Shown in pieces: positions 16,685-28,373 of a stretch of 64,000 nucleotides of DNA. The stretch spans positions 186,001 to 250,000 of the forward strand of contig NZ_OXCQ01000002.1 of the NCBI RefSeq assembly GCF_900411395.1. The letters run 5' to 3'. The notes beneath the pieces were generated by a model, which worked only from the letters and a program-made list of their open reading frames with translations, searched no databases and was not told the DNA's origin. Both the position numbers and the translations under genes were made by a program. Position 1 is the stretch's first letter. The number at the start of each line of letters is the position of its first letter. The DNA comes from Streptococcus sp. 596553 (GTDB lineage: Bacteria; Bacillota; Bacilli; Lactobacillales; Streptococcaceae).

Positions 16685-18907
16685 ATGCCAAAAGAAGTGA
16701 ATTTAACAGGCGAAGAAGTTGTCGCTTTAACCAAAGAATATTTAACAGAAGAGGATGTCCACTTTGTCCATAAGGCCTTGGTCTATGCGGTGGAATGCCA
16801 CAGTGGTCAGTATCGCAAATCAGGCGAGCCTTATATCATTCACCCTATCCAAGTGGCAGGTATTTTAGCCAAACTCAAGCTAGATGCTGTAACGGTAGCT
16901 TGTGGTTTCTTGCACGATGTGGTGGAGGATACAGATGCGACCTTGGACGATTTGGAAAGAGAGTTTGGTCCTGATGTGCGGGTAATCGTAGATGGGGTTA
17001 CCAAGCTTGGTAAGGTCGAGTACAAATCAATCGAGGAGCAATTAGCGGAAAATCATCGTAAGATGCTCATGGCCATGTCTGAGGACATCCGTGTTATCTT
17101 GGTTAAACTGTCTGACCGTTTGCACAATATGCGGACCCTAAAGCACCTTCGAAAAGACAAGCAGGAGCGCATTTCCAAAGAAACCATGGAAATCTATGCC
17201 CCACTTGCCCACCGTCTGGGGATTTCCAGTGTCAAATGGGAATTGGAAGACCTGTCTTTCCGTTATCTCAATCCAACGGAGTTTTACAAGATTACCCATA
17301 TGATGAAGGAAAAGCGCAGGGAGCGTGAAGCCTTGGTGGATGAGGTGGTCACAAAATTAGAGGAATATACGACAGATCGTCACCTAAAAGGGAAGATTTA
17401 CGGTCGTCCCAAGCATATTTACTCGATTTTCCGCAAAATGCAGGACAAGAGAAAACGGTTTGAGGAAATCTATGACCTGATTGCCATTCGTTGTATTTTA
17501 GACACCCAAAGTGATGTTTACGCCATGTTGGGTTATGTGCATGAGCTTTGGAAACCCATGCCTGGTCGTTTCAAAGACTATATTGCTAACCGCAAGGCCA
17601 ATGGTTACCAGTCTATCCATACGACAGTTTATGGGCCAAAAGGGCCCATTGAGTTCCAGATTCGAACTAAAGCCATGCACGAGGTTGCTGAGTACGGGGT
17701 TGCGGCTCACTGGGCTTATAAGAAAGGCGTTAAGGGGCAGGTTAACAGCAAGGAATCGGCTATTGGGATGAACTGGATCAAGGAGATGATGGAGCTTCAA
17801 GATCAAGCTGATGATGCCAAGGAATTTGTGGACTCTGTTAAGGAAAACTATCTGGCTGAGGAGATTTACGTCTTTACACCAGATGGAGCTGTCCGTTCTC
17901 TTCCCAAAGATTCAGGACCGATTGACTTTGCCTACGAAATTCATACCAAAGTCGGTGAAAAAGCGACGGGTGCCAAGGTCAATGGCCGTATGGTTCCACT
18001 GACAACCAAGCTCAAGACAGGGGATCAGGTTGAAATTGTCACCAACCCTAACTCCTTTGGACCGAGCCGTGATTGGCTCAATATGGTCAAGACCAGCAAG
18101 GCTCGTAACAAGATTCGTCAGTTCTTTAAAAATCAAGATAAGGAATTGTCTGTCAACAAGGGTCGTGAAATGCTGATGGCTCAGTTCCAAGAAAATGGCT
18201 ATGTGGCCAATAAATTCATGGACAAGCGCCACATGGACCAAGTTCTACAAAAGACTAGCTACAAGACAGAAGAATCCCTCTTTGCGGCCATCGGTTTTGG
18301 AGAAATCGGTGCTATTACCGTCTTTAACCGTCTGACTGAAAAGGAACGCCGTGAAGAAGAGCGTGCCAAGGCTAAGGCGGAAGCAGAAGAACTTGTCAAA
18401 GGTGGCGAGATCAAGGTTGAAAACAAAGAAACCCTCAAGGTCAAGCATGAGGGTGGTGTGGTCATTGAAGGAGCCTCTGGTCTCCTAGTGCGGATTGCCA
18501 AGTGTTGTAATCCTGTTCCGGGTGACGATATTGTTGGCTACATTACCAAGGGGCGTGGTGTGGCTATTCACCGTGTGGACTGTATGAACCTGCGTGCCCA
18601 AGAAAACTATGAGCAACGTCTCCTTGATGTGGAATGGGAAGACCAGTACTCTAGCTCAAATAAGGAGTATATGGCCCATATCGATATTTACGGCCTCAAC
18701 CGTACAGGATTATTGAACGATGTACTGCAAGTTCTTTCAAACACAACCAAGAATATTTCAACGGTCAACGCCCAACCAACCAAGGATATGAAATTTGCTA
18801 ATATCCATGTGTCCTTCGGCATTGCCAACCTCTCTACACTGACTACTGTCGTAGATAAGATTAAGAGTGTGCCAGAAGTCTATTCTGTCAAACGGACTAA
18901 CGGTTAA
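16685..18907 (+). CDS. relA: Bifunctional (p)ppGpp synthetase/hydrolase, RSH family
   Basis: 740 residues in the full Rel order. The HD hydrolase domain comes first ([10 protein letters not shown] and the downstream [11 protein letters not shown]). The synthetase domain follows, with YDLIAIR and [17 protein letters not shown]. Then come the TGS domain ([22 protein letters not shown]), a zinc-finger/helical part ([16 protein letters not shown]) and a C-terminal ACT domain. Both active sites look intact, so it should make and degrade the alarmone that governs the stringent response. ATG at 16685 follows GGAGAGTAG. dtd starts 29 bases downstream, so the pair is probably one transcript. Some annotations call it rel or spoT. 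Confidence 0.97.
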   Translation: MPKEVNLTGEEVVALTKEYLTEEDVHFVHKALVYAVECHSGQYRKSGEPYIIHPIQVAGILAKLKLDAVTVACGFLHDVVEDTDATLDDLEREFGPDVRVIVDGVTKLGKVEYKSIEEQLAENHRKMLMAMSEDIRVILVKLSDRLHNMRTLKHLRKDKQERISKETMEIYAPLAHRLGISSVKWELEDLSFRYLNPTEFYKITHMMKEKRREREALVDEVVTKLEEYTTDRHLKGKIYGRPKHIYSIFRKMQDKRKRFEEIYDLIAIRCILDTQSDVYAMLGYVHELWKPMPGRFKDYIANRKANGYQSIHTTVYGPKGPIEFQIRTKAMHEVAEYGVAAHWAYKKGVKGQVNSKESAIGMNWIKEMMELQDQADDAKEFVDSVKENYLAEEIYVFTPDGAVRSLPKDSGPIDFAYEIHTKVGEKATGAKVNGRMVPLTTKLKTGDQVEIVTNPNSFGPSRDWLNMVKTSKARNKIRQFFKNQDKELSVNKGREMLMAQFQENGYVANKFMDKRHMDQVLQKTSYKTEESLFAAIGFGEIGAITVFNRLTEKERREEERAKAKAEAEELVKGGEIKVENKETLKVKHEGGVVIEGASGLLVRIAKCCNPVPGDDIVGYITKGRGVAIHRVDCMNLRAQENYEQRLLDVEWEDQYSSSNKEYMAHIDIYGLNRTGLLNDVLQVLSNTTKNISTVNAQPTKDMKFANIHVSFGIANLSTLTTVVDKIKSVPEVYSVKRTNG

Positions 18908-18936
18908 TTGCCCTAGCTCTTACTAGAAAGGCTATT

Positions 18937-19380
18937 ATGAAAATCATTATCCAACGGGTTACAAAAGCCCAAGTAAGTATCGAAGGTCAGGTGCAGGGGA
19001 AAATCAACCAAGGCCTCTTATTGCTGGTTGGTGTTGGACCAGAGGACCAAGAGGAAGATTTGGACTATGCTGTGAGAAAGCTTGTCAATATGCGGATTTT
19101 TTCAGACGCAGAAGGCAAGATGAACCTGTCTGTCAAAGATATTGAAGGAGAACTCCTTTCTATTTCTCAGTTTACCCTCTTTGCGGATACTAAGAAAGGC
19201 AATCGTCCAGCCTTTACAGGTGCAGCCAAGCCTGATATGGCATCAGACTTCTATGACGCTTTCAATCAAAAATTAGCGCAAGAAGTACCCGTTCAGACAG
19301 GTATCTTTGGAGCGGATATGCAAGTTGAGCTGGTCAATGACGGACCAGTTACCATTATCCTAGATACTAAAAATAGATAA
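18937..19380 (+). CDS. dtd: D-aminoacyl-tRNA deacylase
   Basis: 147 residues, the normal DTD length. The substrate-selecting motifs SQFTLFA (mid-protein) and the NxGPVT-type NDGPVT near the C-terminus are both present. The enzyme removes D-amino acids wrongly attached to tRNA, and also glycine from tRNA-Ala. It follows relA closely, as in many Firmicutes. A strong terminator follows its stop. Confidence 0.96.
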   Translation: MKIIIQRVTKAQVSIEGQVQGKINQGLLLLVGVGPEDQEEDLDYAVRKLVNMRIFSDAEGKMNLSVKDIEGELLSISQFTLFADTKKGNRPAFTGAAKPDMASDFYDAFNQKLAQEVPVQTGIFGADMQVELVNDGPVTIILDTKNR

Positions 19381-19385
19381 GAAAG

Positions 19386-19410
19386 ACCAAGCCCAGTCGG
19401 CTTGGTTTTT
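19386..19410. terminator. Terminator after dtd
   Basis: ACCAAGCC (19386-19393) pairs with GGCTTGGT (19399-19406), followed by TTTTT. It lies between convergent genes. Confidence 0.85.
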
Positions 19411-19418
19411 CTCATCTA

Positions 19419-19832
19419 TCATAAAATACTCCAAAATGAAATCGTTTCTTGATAGGCTTTTGGGAAGTCTCTTTTCAGTCTTTGGCTTATGCGATAGGAA
19501 GAGATGAGATGTCCTAGGATTAGGAGAGTTCCCTGAAGGAGAAGTGGCACACCACTCAAACATATCAAGGAGAGAATCATCAGGCTATCCCATAGAAGGA
19601 TTTGTAAGGCAAAATGCCAGAATTTTGGTCTAATCTGGGAATAGAGGTGACTAAAGTGGTCACAAAGCTGGTTTGAAAGATAGGCCAATAGCACAGGGTG
19701 AAAGAAAATGAGCCAACCACTATAAATTAAAATCCAATCCCAAGTGAGCCCCTCTTTAAATGTCAAAAATGCCAGCATAATTCCATCGATGGCAAGGAGC
19801 TCAATGGTTTTGATGAAGATGATTTTTTTCAT
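19419..19832 (-). CDS. Small integral membrane protein, unknown function
   Basis: 137 residues with about four hydrophobic helices and a basic C-terminal loop (RISQRLKRDFPKAY). I start at ATG 19832, seven bases after AAAGGAGG; a longer frame to 19853 would include this ribosome site. No family motif is recognised. It is the last chromosomal gene before the Tn916-type element. A -10-like TATAAT sits within an imperfect AT-rich palindrome at about 19869-19897 upstream of the start. Confidence 0.65.
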   Translation of the reverse strand: MKKIIFIKTIELLAIDGIMLAFLTFKEGLTWDWILIYSGWLIFFHPVLLAYLSNQLCDHFSHLYSQIRPKFWHFALQILLWDSLMILSLICLSGVPLLLQGTLLILGHLISSYRISQRLKRDFPKAYQETISFWSIL

Positions 19833-20108
19833 GCTAAAACCTCCTTTTTTCATCTGTTAGTGACGTAATATTGAATATAATTATTATACAATATTTAGTT
19901 GGAGCGTGAAAGCGTTTACTATCTTTTTTCTTTGAAACAAAGTATAAATTTCTAATTATCTTTTTATATTTTCTTAAATGCTCGTAAAGCCTTATTCTAT
20001 GTGCTTTCGAGTATTTTTACTGTAGGAAGATACTTCACGTTTCTTTGCATATTTCCTCATGTCTTAGCTGTCAGAAGTGGTAAATAAGTAGTAAATTCAT
20101 TTGTACTA

Positions 20109-21326
20109 CTAAGCAACAAGACGCTCCTGTTGCTTCTCTTTATTCAAGCGTTTCATTTCTGCCATTGCAGAATCGAATGTTGCATGTGCGTAATAGTTCA
20201 GCGTCATGGCTATATTAGCATGTCCCATAATGTACTGTAATGCCTTTGGATTCATTCCTGCATTTGCATAGTTGGTACAGAATGTATGTCGCAAACTATG
20301 TGGAGTGATGTGTGGCAATTTATCCTCGTTATACTTATTGTATTTCTTAACAAGACCTTTCATCATGCCGTTGTAATCACTTGCCACTTTTGGATAGTTC
20401 TTTCTATTAAGAAAGAGGAAATCACTATATCCATCAATCTCAACACGCTTATCATTCTTTCGATTCGCTAACACTCGCTTAAATGCTTGATAGGCTTCTT
20501 CAACCATAGGAACTTGACGTTCGCCACTTTTGGTCTTTGGTGTTTCAATGTAGTACCCAATTTCAGTATCTCTCAATAGCTGATGGTCTATATTGACAAG
20601 ACGATTCTCAAAATCTAAATCTGGAAGTGTCAAACCACCAAACTCTGAAATACGAAGACCTGTTTTTAAGAGTATCAGAATTTCATCATAATTTTTGCTG
20701 TAGGTTTTATCAGCTTTTGCAAAGGCTAACAGTTTTTCTTCCTGTTCTTCTGTTAGTACGGTCTTAGGGACAGTATCATCATCAAGAACTGCTTTCAGTT
20801 GAAAGTCAAATGGATTCTTCCGAACACAATCATCTTGTATAGCAATATAGAATGAAGCCTTTAAAGAACGTTTGTAGTTATTGATGGTTTGATAAGCATA
20901 ACCATTTTCACTCATTCTAATAGCCCATTCTTTAGCGTCTGATGGCTTAATACTGTCAATACTTCTTACACCTAACTTGTCTTTCTTCAAAATATCCATA
21001 AGATATTTGCGTCCAGTTTCAGTGTTTTTTCTAACCTTTGGTCTTTGAGCGTTCTGTTTTGCGTAAAGCTGGCAGAGTGTCATTTTCTTTCCTACAACAT
21101 CAATACCATCATGAATGTCTTTCTGTAACTCTGCGATTTTCTCTCTAAGTGAGATACAATCACGCTTTCCTGCTGGTACTCGGTCTGTAGCCACAAGTTT
21201 CCACGAGTAAACAAATTGCGGTTCTCCAAATGAATCTATATATTTGTATAAGTATCTTCCGTCTTTTCGTTGGCTCTCTCCAGTCTTTAAGATTCGACCT
21301 TTATTGTCACGTCTTTTTTCTGACAT
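20109..21326 (-). CDS. int: Tn916-family tyrosine integrase
   Basis: 405 residues, the length of Tn916 Int. The N-terminal arm-binding domain holds GKKMTLCQLY. The catalytic domain has the Arg of TGLRISEFGG, the HxxR box HSLRHTFC and the nucleophile Tyr in MTLNYYAHA. It excises and inserts the element through staggered cuts that leave 6-bp coupling sequences. It lies about 180 bases inside the left end and 81 bases downstream of xis. Transcription in Tn916 comes through orf7-orf8-xis. Confidence 0.98.
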   Translation of the reverse strand: MSEKRRDNKGRILKTGESQRKDGRYLYKYIDSFGEPQFVYSWKLVATDRVPAGKRDCISLREKIAELQKDIHDGIDVVGKKMTLCQLYAKQNAQRPKVRKNTETGRKYLMDILKKDKLGVRSIDSIKPSDAKEWAIRMSENGYAYQTINNYKRSLKASFYIAIQDDCVRKNPFDFQLKAVLDDDTVPKTVLTEEQEEKLLAFAKADKTYSKNYDEILILLKTGLRISEFGGLTLPDLDFENRLVNIDHQLLRDTEIGYYIETPKTKSGERQVPMVEEAYQAFKRVLANRKNDKRVEIDGYSDFLFLNRKNYPKVASDYNGMMKGLVKKYNKYNEDKLPHITPHSLRHTFCTNYANAGMNPKALQYIMGHANIAMTLNYYAHATFDSAMAEMKRLNKEKQQERLVA

Positions 21327-21407
21327 GGCATTTGCTCCTTTCCTTTATGGAAAGAGCCTTGATACGACTTAATACTATTTTATCATATACAAGACCCTTT
21401 GGCGACG

Positions 21408-21611
21408 CTAGATTGCGTCCAATGTATCTATAATTTTTTCAAATTGTTTTCGTTTAATCTGAATACGATTGCCATTCATAATCAGCCAATTTGCATTTTT
21501 ATTTTCCTCTGCCAAGCGTCGTAGCTTGTTTTCGCCAATACGAAAATATTTTGACGCTTCTTCAATGGTTAGGGTATAACGTTCCCAAATAGGAATGTCA
21601 GTCTGCTTCAT
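21408..21611 (-). CDS. xis: Tn916 excisionase
   Basis: 67 residues. A winged-helix DNA-binding protein of the MerR-like excisionase type, with the recognition region [19 protein letters not shown]. It bends the transposon ends and directs Int toward excision. The sequence has the length and start ([11 protein letters not shown]) of the Tn916 protein. AAAGGAGG is close upstream of the ATG. Confidence 0.96.
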
Positions 21612-22071
21612 AAAATCCTCCTTTCCAAATCACTTATTTGGATTTCATAAAAGTTGTTTTACCAGCAATCGAACAGCTTTAGCAAAGCTCACGGGAGTTC
21701 CACCCCTGCATGGTTCTCATGTAGCCATACTCATTGCCTGCGACGGTTTTATCACGCTCGGACTATTGACTGTATGGGAGTATCATTATCACGATAAGAA
21801 TGTCGTTGCAGGCAATCCTGCTAAAGATTGCTTCTCGGATCACTAACATGAATCGCTCGCTATCTTTATAAGATAGGTCATGGCGGTTAGTTCCGTTGGC
21901 TCTTTTCTTATCGAAACGTATTCGATTACTTTTATTCAGTTTTCAAAGAACAATGGCTCGTTAGCCTATCAAAACACATTGAAAGCTCAATATGCTTTGG
22001 TGGAATAACAAACCTCCCTGTTCGGGAAGCGTGGAATGGTTTAGCACGCTTCCACGAAAGGAGAGAGGATA
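21612..22071. other. Tn916 region between orf8 and xis
   Basis: No convincing gene. A plus-strand frame of 83 codons (21595-21846) overlaps the xis start and may be what older maps call orf5; it lacks a good ribosome site. A GGAAGCGTG/CACGCTTCC inverted repeat lies near 22027-22055, just downstream of orf8. Confidence 0.5.
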
Positions 22072-22302
22072 TTACTTAATTTCAAATGACAAAATCTTTG
22101 TAATCAGTCTGGTTTCCATTCTTCCACGTAAGACTTCATCAACGACCATACTTTGATTGCCATATTCATCTTTCATAAGTCGTAGGGAACGCTTCGTTAT
22201 GTACCCTCTGTAATGATGTAGAATCTGGTTAATCGCTTCGGTATCGCCATCTGTTGCCTTTACAATGAGAGGAAAGGGAATCATAGGATATTGTGTTTTC
22301 AT
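22072..22302 (-). CDS. orf8: Tn916 Orf8, small HTH-type regulator
   Basis: 76 residues. The N-terminal part (PLIVKATDGDTEAINQILHHYRGYI) resembles region 1-2 of small sigma-like proteins found in conjugative elements. It overlaps the end of orf7 in an ATGA arrangement and is needed, with orf7, for xis-int expression in Tn916. No lesion is visible. Confidence 0.9.
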   Translation of the reverse strand: MKTQYPMIPFPLIVKATDGDTEAINQILHHYRGYITKRSLRLMKDEYGNQSMVVDEVLRGRMETRLITKILSFEIK

Positions 22303-22721
22303 TCTTCAAATTCCTCCATAAACTTTTTAATTAAGGCTAGTCCACTGGTTCTATGCCGATAGACAGTAGAACGGTTCAATTTCAACAGGTCTGCAATTTC
22401 TGAATCGCTCATGTCCATAAAGTAAAACAGCAGTAGAATTTCACGTTTCTTGTCTGGCAACTCACGTAATGCTTCACTCAACAAATCATTTTCAACGCCT
22501 ACTGATAACCCATTGAGTGTAAAAATCTGAAAGTCAGTTGAATAGTTATCTGTTGTCGCAAACTGGCTAACAAGATAATCGCCAACATCCGAAAAGGACA
22601 CCTCACGCTTTGCAATCCTTGAAAGATAAAGCATATAATTCTTTCGCTCGTCTTCCATAGCACGTTTACAGATATAGTCAAACTGATTTTCTATTGTGGT
22701 CTGAAAAGAAGATGGTTTCAT
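22299..22721 (-). CDS. orf7: Tn916 Orf7, sigma-70-like regulator
   Basis: 140 residues. The C-terminal half is a sigma region 4 helix-turn-helix: LRELPDKKREILLLFYF then MSDSEIADLLKLNRSTVYRHR. In Tn916 this protein switches on its own operon, which includes xis, int and, after circularisation, the transfer genes. I start at ATG 22721, nine bases after AGGGGGTG; three further upstream codons are possible. orf9, its putative repressor gene, is transcribed divergently about 500 bases away and is broken by Tn917. Confidence 0.93.
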   Translation of the reverse strand: MKPSSFQTTIENQFDYICKRAMEDERKNYMLYLSRIAKREVSFSDVGDYLVSQFATTDNYSTDFQIFTLNGLSVGVENDLLSEALRELPDKKREILLLFYFMDMSDSEIADLLKLNRSTVYRHRTSGLALIKKFMEEFEE

Positions 22722-23504
<783 letters not shown>

Positions 23505-23520
23505 ACCAATGTTTCAAGGC

Positions 23521-26429
23521 CTATTTATTTTTTATATTCAATTCTCTTAAGTGTTTAGGAATAGATAACAAGTCAAATTTATACTCTCCAAGAAAAGTGA
23601 TATGCTCCCAATTAATAGGAGATACATGCTTCATATACTTAGTTACTTCGGGATCTATTTTGACGAGATAATTATAAGCTGCTTGTAAGTAGACGGCGTT
23701 CCATATACTTATTGCATTTATTAACACATTAAGCGCACTAGCACTTTGAAGTTGTCGGCGAATATCGCGCTCCATAAATTTTCCGCGTCGCCCAAAAAAT
23801 AGTTCTCTAGCTAAAGCATTAATCGCTTCTGTCTTATTTAGTCCATGAGTGATCCTTCGCCGTAGCTCACTATCTGTAATATAATCTATCATAAAAATGC
23901 TCTTTTCAATGCGACCTAGTTCTCTCAGTGCAAGAGCTACTCTATTCTTACGTGCGTATGAGCCTAGCTTTCCTAATAGTAAAGAACTAGATACTTTTCC
24001 TGTTTGAATCGAATAGGCGATTCGTTTAATTTCATCATAGTTTTCTTCAATAATTTTTACATTGATTTTTCCGCTTATATCTTCTGATAAGTTAGGGTAG
24101 TAGGAAGGTGATTTGATAGAAAATAATTGTGATTTTTTTATATTTCTGATGCGAGGTTCAAAATCAAAGCCTAGTAATGCGGTCATTCCAAACACCTGAT
24201 CAGAATACCCATTTGTATCAGTAAAATGTTCCTCAATATCTAGATCTGTTTCATGATAAAGTAGGCCATCAAGGGTATGAGTAGCTTCCCTTGTATTAGT
24301 TGAAGCAACCTCGATATGATGAGTCGTATGCCTATCATTTATTGATCGAATCATTGTAGCTCCTTTTTCCATACTTTTGTAATGTGGATTAACATCGGAT
24401 TTTAGAGCTGAGACGCCCACTGGGACGCGCATTCCGTCTGAAGCAGTGGTTTTTCCTTCACCCCAAAAGTCTGCAACAGGAAGCTTTAACTGATAATTAA
24501 CCAAAACAGATTGAGCACGAGTCAGAGCTTCTTTATAAAAGCGCCATTGTTTGGCATTGGCTAACTGAGAATAAGAAATTCCAGGAGTTGATTGGGCCAT
24601 TTTTTCAAGACCAATATTCATCCCTAAACCCAGCAAAGCAGCAAAAATAATTTTTCTTTCTTGTTCACTCGGCGGTTTCCCTGTAGAATCATGACTAAAT
24701 TCTTGTGAAAAGTTGGTCCAACTGTCCACCTCAATTAAAAGATCACTAAGCCTTATCTTAGGAATTATTGAATAAAGTTTTTTTCTATATATTTCTGCTT
24801 CGCTAGGTGTAACTTTTTCCAACTTTTTAAGGTTTGCTCTTGAAATTCTCTTATCAACTGTCGAATAAAATTGAAGCTGTAAATCTAAAATTATTTCCCG
24901 ATCCTTTAAATAGTCCTCAAACGTGTCTGGAATAGTTTCTGAATCAATACAAGCAGATAAATCAACTAAGTAATCATCAATATTTCGATGGATCATACTT
25001 CCTTCAACTGAAATATCTCCTGATCGAATATTGTTCTTTAGCTCGGTGAAAGCTACTAACTCATAGTAAGACCGATCTATTTTCCCCTCTTCTGGCCGAA
25101 CAAGGCTTTTCCATTTTTTACTCACAAAATCAGTAGAAGTATCTGCCGGTATTTTTCTTTTACCACTATTGTGTAAATCAGTTAGTTGAGTTAGGGCCAT
25201 GAGGACTGGATTTGCTGCCGGAGTTGCTTTGAACGAAAGGGTCCTCAATAACATTGGCGTGTATCTTCGGAGGTAATTAGCTTTATTTCGAACCATTTCT
25301 AAATAGCCATGATTTTTATTACCTGTAATTTTTTTAGCTTCTTCTCCATCTTGTACTAAATCTTCCCAAGGCATGATTCGTTCAATTTCGTCAAAAGGAT
25401 TACTATCATTATCTTTTGCAAAGTGAAGAGCATCAATTAAAGAAGCATAATGTTCCAATTTTTTAGTAGCCAATTTTCCTTTTTCTTTTAACTGTTCTTG
25501 TGAATCACGTGTCCCTTTGCGTTTAATACTTGCTAAAATGCGGTCATTAATCTCAATCAGTTGATCGATCAGATATTGATGATGATTGACTAAAAAAGCA
25601 ATAAGTAAAGAGTATCTTTTTTCAAGCTCAAAACGGGAGAAGTCATATGCATCATAATTTTCCCCTAGTCTAGCTAGCTGAAGAAACCTGTTCCGATTAA
25701 TATGGGAGACATTAATTGTCCCGAGTCCCATGGAAGCAATCACTTCCACTTTTTTACAAATACTCATAAAGCTTTCTGGATTTGCCTTACCTGGAATGTC
25801 TTTTAGCCAAGCGAGTTTAGTTATTTTCGTCTCTTCATAAATTTGAAACAAACTCTCTAGTTTTTCAATTTGTATATCTGTTAATGAACAGAGTAATATT
25901 GAAAATAAGTTGTTTTCTGCTTTATCTCGACAGCGGCTTATAATGTCTTCAAGTGTAGCTATAGATGGAAAAATAATTCTTTTTCGAGTTAAGAAATCAA
26001 TTGTTTTTTTCATTAGATAGATAGAGTCATCATTTTCTAAAGCTAGTTCAATTAAATATTCTATTAACTGTTTTTGTGTATTAGCACTACCGAATCGATG
26101 ATAGTTGAATACTTCTAAGATCTCGTTGAAGTGATTTGCACGTGATCATATGAATTTAAATCAATTGCATCAAGATGGAGCTGTCGACTCACATAAGAAG
26201 TTAGTCTGGTTGATTTAATCGGCCAATTACTTAAAGAACACCCAGGATACCGGGCCAAACAAAGTTGTATCGCAAATCCTAGTTTATTGACCTTTCCACG
26301 GTGTTGATTAATAACCTCCAGATCATAATCAGAAAAACTAAAATACGCTTTAAAATCCTCTTCTGATAAGTGGTCTACAGAAAGAAGTTGTTCACGCTGT
26401 GAAGTAGTTAAAATTCTTTTCATAGCCAT
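23521..26429 (-). pseudogene. tnpA: Tn917 transposase, frameshifted
   Basis: Two frames together give about 970 codons, the size of Tn3-family transposases. The N-terminal piece (26115-26429) begins MAMKRILTTSQREQL with a DUF4158-type domain and ends prematurely at SYDHVQITSTRS. The long second piece continues from HFNEILEVFNYHRFG in another frame to 23521. Loss of one base in the short T-run at 26135-26137 explains this; one more base would give a continuous SYDHVQNHFNEIL. The DDE domain contains VSALKSDVNPHY, TDTNGYSDQVFG and, near the end, the final Glu region. Unless ribosomes shift frame, the element cannot transpose by itself. Confidence 0.85.
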
Positions 26430-26432
26430 ATC

Positions 26433-26987
26433 TTAAGCATTCCTTTTATTGAGGTAACGGTAAAAGGTTGTTTTGCTTAATTTAGAGGCATCAAGAATTT
26501 GACGAATAGAATACTCTTTGCTGTCATACATTTTTAAAGCTAAATCAATTGATAGCTTACCTTTACTTGGACGGCCCCCTTTTTTTCCTCGGACTCTGGC
26601 TGCCTTAAGACCAGAGTTAGTTCATTCAATAATAATATCCCGTTCCAGTTCTGCTAAACTAGCCATAACTCGGAAAAAGAATCTTCCCATAGACGTTGAA
26701 GTATCTACGTTATCTTGAATAGATATAAAATTGACACTAAGTTCTTCAAATAATTCAGAAAGTTCAATCAAATGTTTAGTTGATCGTGAAATTCGATCTA
26801 ACTTGTAAATGACAACAGAATCTCCTTCACGTAGTAGGTTGATCATTTCTTCTAATTGCGGTCGGTCTTTTTTCGCACCAGTTACTTTTTCTTGAAATAA
26901 TTTATCAATTCCATAATGAGTAAGTGCATCAATTTGTAAACTAAGATTTTGATCATCCGTACTCACTCGAGCATAGCCAAAAATCAT
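26433..26987 (-). pseudogene. tnpR: Tn917 resolvase with in-frame stop
   Basis: The full frame has 184 codons. The serine recombinase domain is intact, with the nucleophile in FGYARVSTDDQN and the RISRSTKHL region. Codon 122 is TGA (26622-26624) after ELERDIIIE, where CGA (Arg) is expected; a single C-to-T change. The same frame then continues through NSGLKAARVRGKKGGRPSKG and the HTH (YSIRQILDASKLSKTTFYRY) to 26433. The predicted product lacks the DNA-binding domain and should not resolve cointegrates. tnpA starts four bases downstream. Confidence 0.88.
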
Positions 26988-27009
26988 AAAAAAACCTCCT
27001 TAATTTTAT

Positions 27010-27152
27010 AATTTAAATGTACCATAACTCATTAAGTATAACTATATAGGAACTATGAAAAAGGAACGGATTTTGGTACTTGATTTACTTAAAAAACATT
27101 TAGAAAAAGCAGGAAAATGAAAAGGTACCATAAACGGTCGTTTATGGTACCA
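27010..27152. promoter_or_regulatory. Probable res site of Tn917
   Basis: The region directly upstream of tnpR, where Tn3-type res sites lie. It has a perfect 13-bp inverted repeat with a 2-base centre (GGTACCATAAACG, 27124-27151) and a second GTACCATAA near 27018. Subsite assignment is inferred. Confidence 0.5.
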
Positions 27153-27169
27153 TTCAAATTTATCCTTAT

Positions 27170-27240
27170 TGTACAAAATAACAGCGAAATTTTTAAATCT
27201 ATTCCTTATCGATACAAATTCCCCGTAGGCGCTAGGGACC
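27170..27240 (+). repeat. Internal copy of the Tn917 right end
   Basis: 71 bp matching 28631-28701 with three differences, same orientation, including most of a terminal inverted repeat (CGATACAAATTCCCCGTAGG). With the true end it brackets the erm(B) segment. Confidence 0.9.
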
Positions 27241-27337
27241 TCTTTAGCTCCTTGGAAGCTGTCAGTAGTATACCTAATAATTTATCTACATTCCCTTTAG
27301 TAACGTGTAACTTTCCAAATTTACAAAAGCGACTCAT
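27206..27337 (-). CDS. Truncated small protein downstream of erm(B)
   Basis: 43 codons beginning MSRFCKFGKLHVTKGN. GGGAGG overlapping the end of erm(B) lies before the ATG, so translation is likely. A longer form of this gene follows erm(B) in several plasmids. Here its tail (LAPTGNLYR) is encoded by the internal copy of the transposon end, so the native C-terminus is missing. Function unknown. Confidence 0.5.
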   Translation of the reverse strand: MSRFCKFGKLHVTKGNVDKLLGILLTASKELKRSLAPTGNLYR

Positions 27338-27341
27338 AGAA

Positions 27342-28079
27342 TTATTTCCTCCCGTTAAATAATAGATAACTATTAAAAATAGACAATACTTGCTCATAAG
27401 TAACGGTACTTAAATTGTTTACTTTGGCGTGTTTCATTGCTTGATGAAACTGATTTTTAGTAAACAGTTGACGATATTCTCGATTGACCCATTTTGAAAC
27501 AAAGTACGTATATAGCTTCCAATATTTATCTGGAACATCTGTGGTATGGCGGGTAAGTTTTATTAAGACACTGTTTACTTTTGGTTTAGGATGAAAGCAT
27601 TCCGCTGGCAGCTTAAGCAATTGCTGAATCGAGACTTGAGTGTGCAAGAGCAACCCTAGTGTTCGGTGAATATCCAAGGTACGCTTGTAGAATCCTTCTT
27701 CAACAATCAGATAGATGTCAGACGCATGGCTTTCAAAAACCACTTTTTTAATAATTTGTGTGCTTAAATGGTAAGGAATATTCCCAACAATTTTATACCT
27801 CTGTTTGTTAGGGAATTGAAACTGTAGAATATCTTGGTGAATTAAAGTGACACGAATGTTCAGTTTTAATTTTTCTGACGATAAGTTGAATAGATGACTG
27901 TCTAATTCAATAGACGTTACCTGTTTACTTATTTTAGCCAGTTTCGTCGTTAAATGCCCTTTACCTGTTCCAATTTCGTAAACGGTATCGGTTTCTTTTA
28001 AATTCAATTGTTTTATTATTTGGTTGAGTACTTTTTCACTCGTTAAAAAGTTTTGAGAATATTTTATATTTTTGTTCAT
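27342..28079 (-). CDS. erm(B): 23S rRNA (adenine2058-N6)-dimethyltransferase Erm(B)
   Basis: 245 residues, the standard length. SAM-binding motif I is [13 protein letters not shown] and the catalytic motif IV is NIPYHLS, as in KsgA/Erm enzymes. Dimethylation of A2058 blocks macrolides, lincosamides and streptogramin B. The sequence is uninterrupted. A 27-codon leader peptide and possible attenuator lie upstream, so expression may be inducible by erythromycin. It is the only gene of the 1.4-kb segment between two 71-bp direct repeats apart from a small truncated frame. Confidence 0.99.
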   Translation of the reverse strand: MNKNIKYSQNFLTSEKVLNQIIKQLNLKETDTVYEIGTGKGHLTTKLAKISKQVTSIELDSHLFNLSSEKLKLNIRVTLIHQDILQFQFPNKQRYKIVGNIPYHLSTQIIKKVVFESHASDIYLIVEEGFYKRTLDIHRTLGLLLHTQVSIQQLLKLPAECFHPKPKVNSVLIKLTRHTTDVPDKYWKLYTYFVSKWVNREYRQLFTKNQFHQAMKHAKVNNLSTVTYEQVLSIFNSYLLFNGRK

Positions 28080-28203
28080 GTAATCACTCCTGAAGTGATT
28101 ACATCTATAAATAAATACAGAAGTTAAACGATTTGTTTGTAATTTTAGTTATCTGTTTAAAAAGTCATAAGATTAGTCACTGGTAGGAATTAATCTAACG
28201 TAT

Positions 28204-28287
28204 TTATTTATCTGCGTAATCACTGTTTTTAGTCTGTTTCAAAACAGTAGATGTTTTATCTACATTACGCATTTGGAATACCAACAT
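28204..28287 (-). CDS. ermBL: erm(B) leader peptide
   Basis: 27 codons starting MLVFQMRNVDKTSTVL and ending NSDYADK. AAGGAGGG precedes its ATG. In inducible erm(B) the macrolide-bound ribosome stalls at the Asp10 codon (RNVDK) and opens the erm(B) ribosome site; these codons are present, so induction is plausible. The stop is 124 bases before erm(B). Confidence 0.93.
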   Translation of the reverse strand: MLVFQMRNVDKTSTVLKQTKNSDYADK

Positions 28288-28344
28288 GACGAATCCCTCC
28301 TTCTTAATTACAAATTTTTAGCATCTAATTTAACTTCAATTCCT

Positions 28345-28373
28345 ATTATACAAAATTTTAAGATAATGCACAA
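28345..28373 (-). promoter_or_regulatory. erm(B) promoter
   Basis: On the minus strand TTGTGC (28368-28373), 17 bp, TATAAT (28345-28350), 58 bases before the leader ATG. Confidence 0.75.

Noticed and set aside
21595-21846. 83-codon plus-strand frame between xis and orf8
   Set aside because: It overlaps the xis start and lacks a ribosome site. It could be the historical orf5 but coding is not supported.
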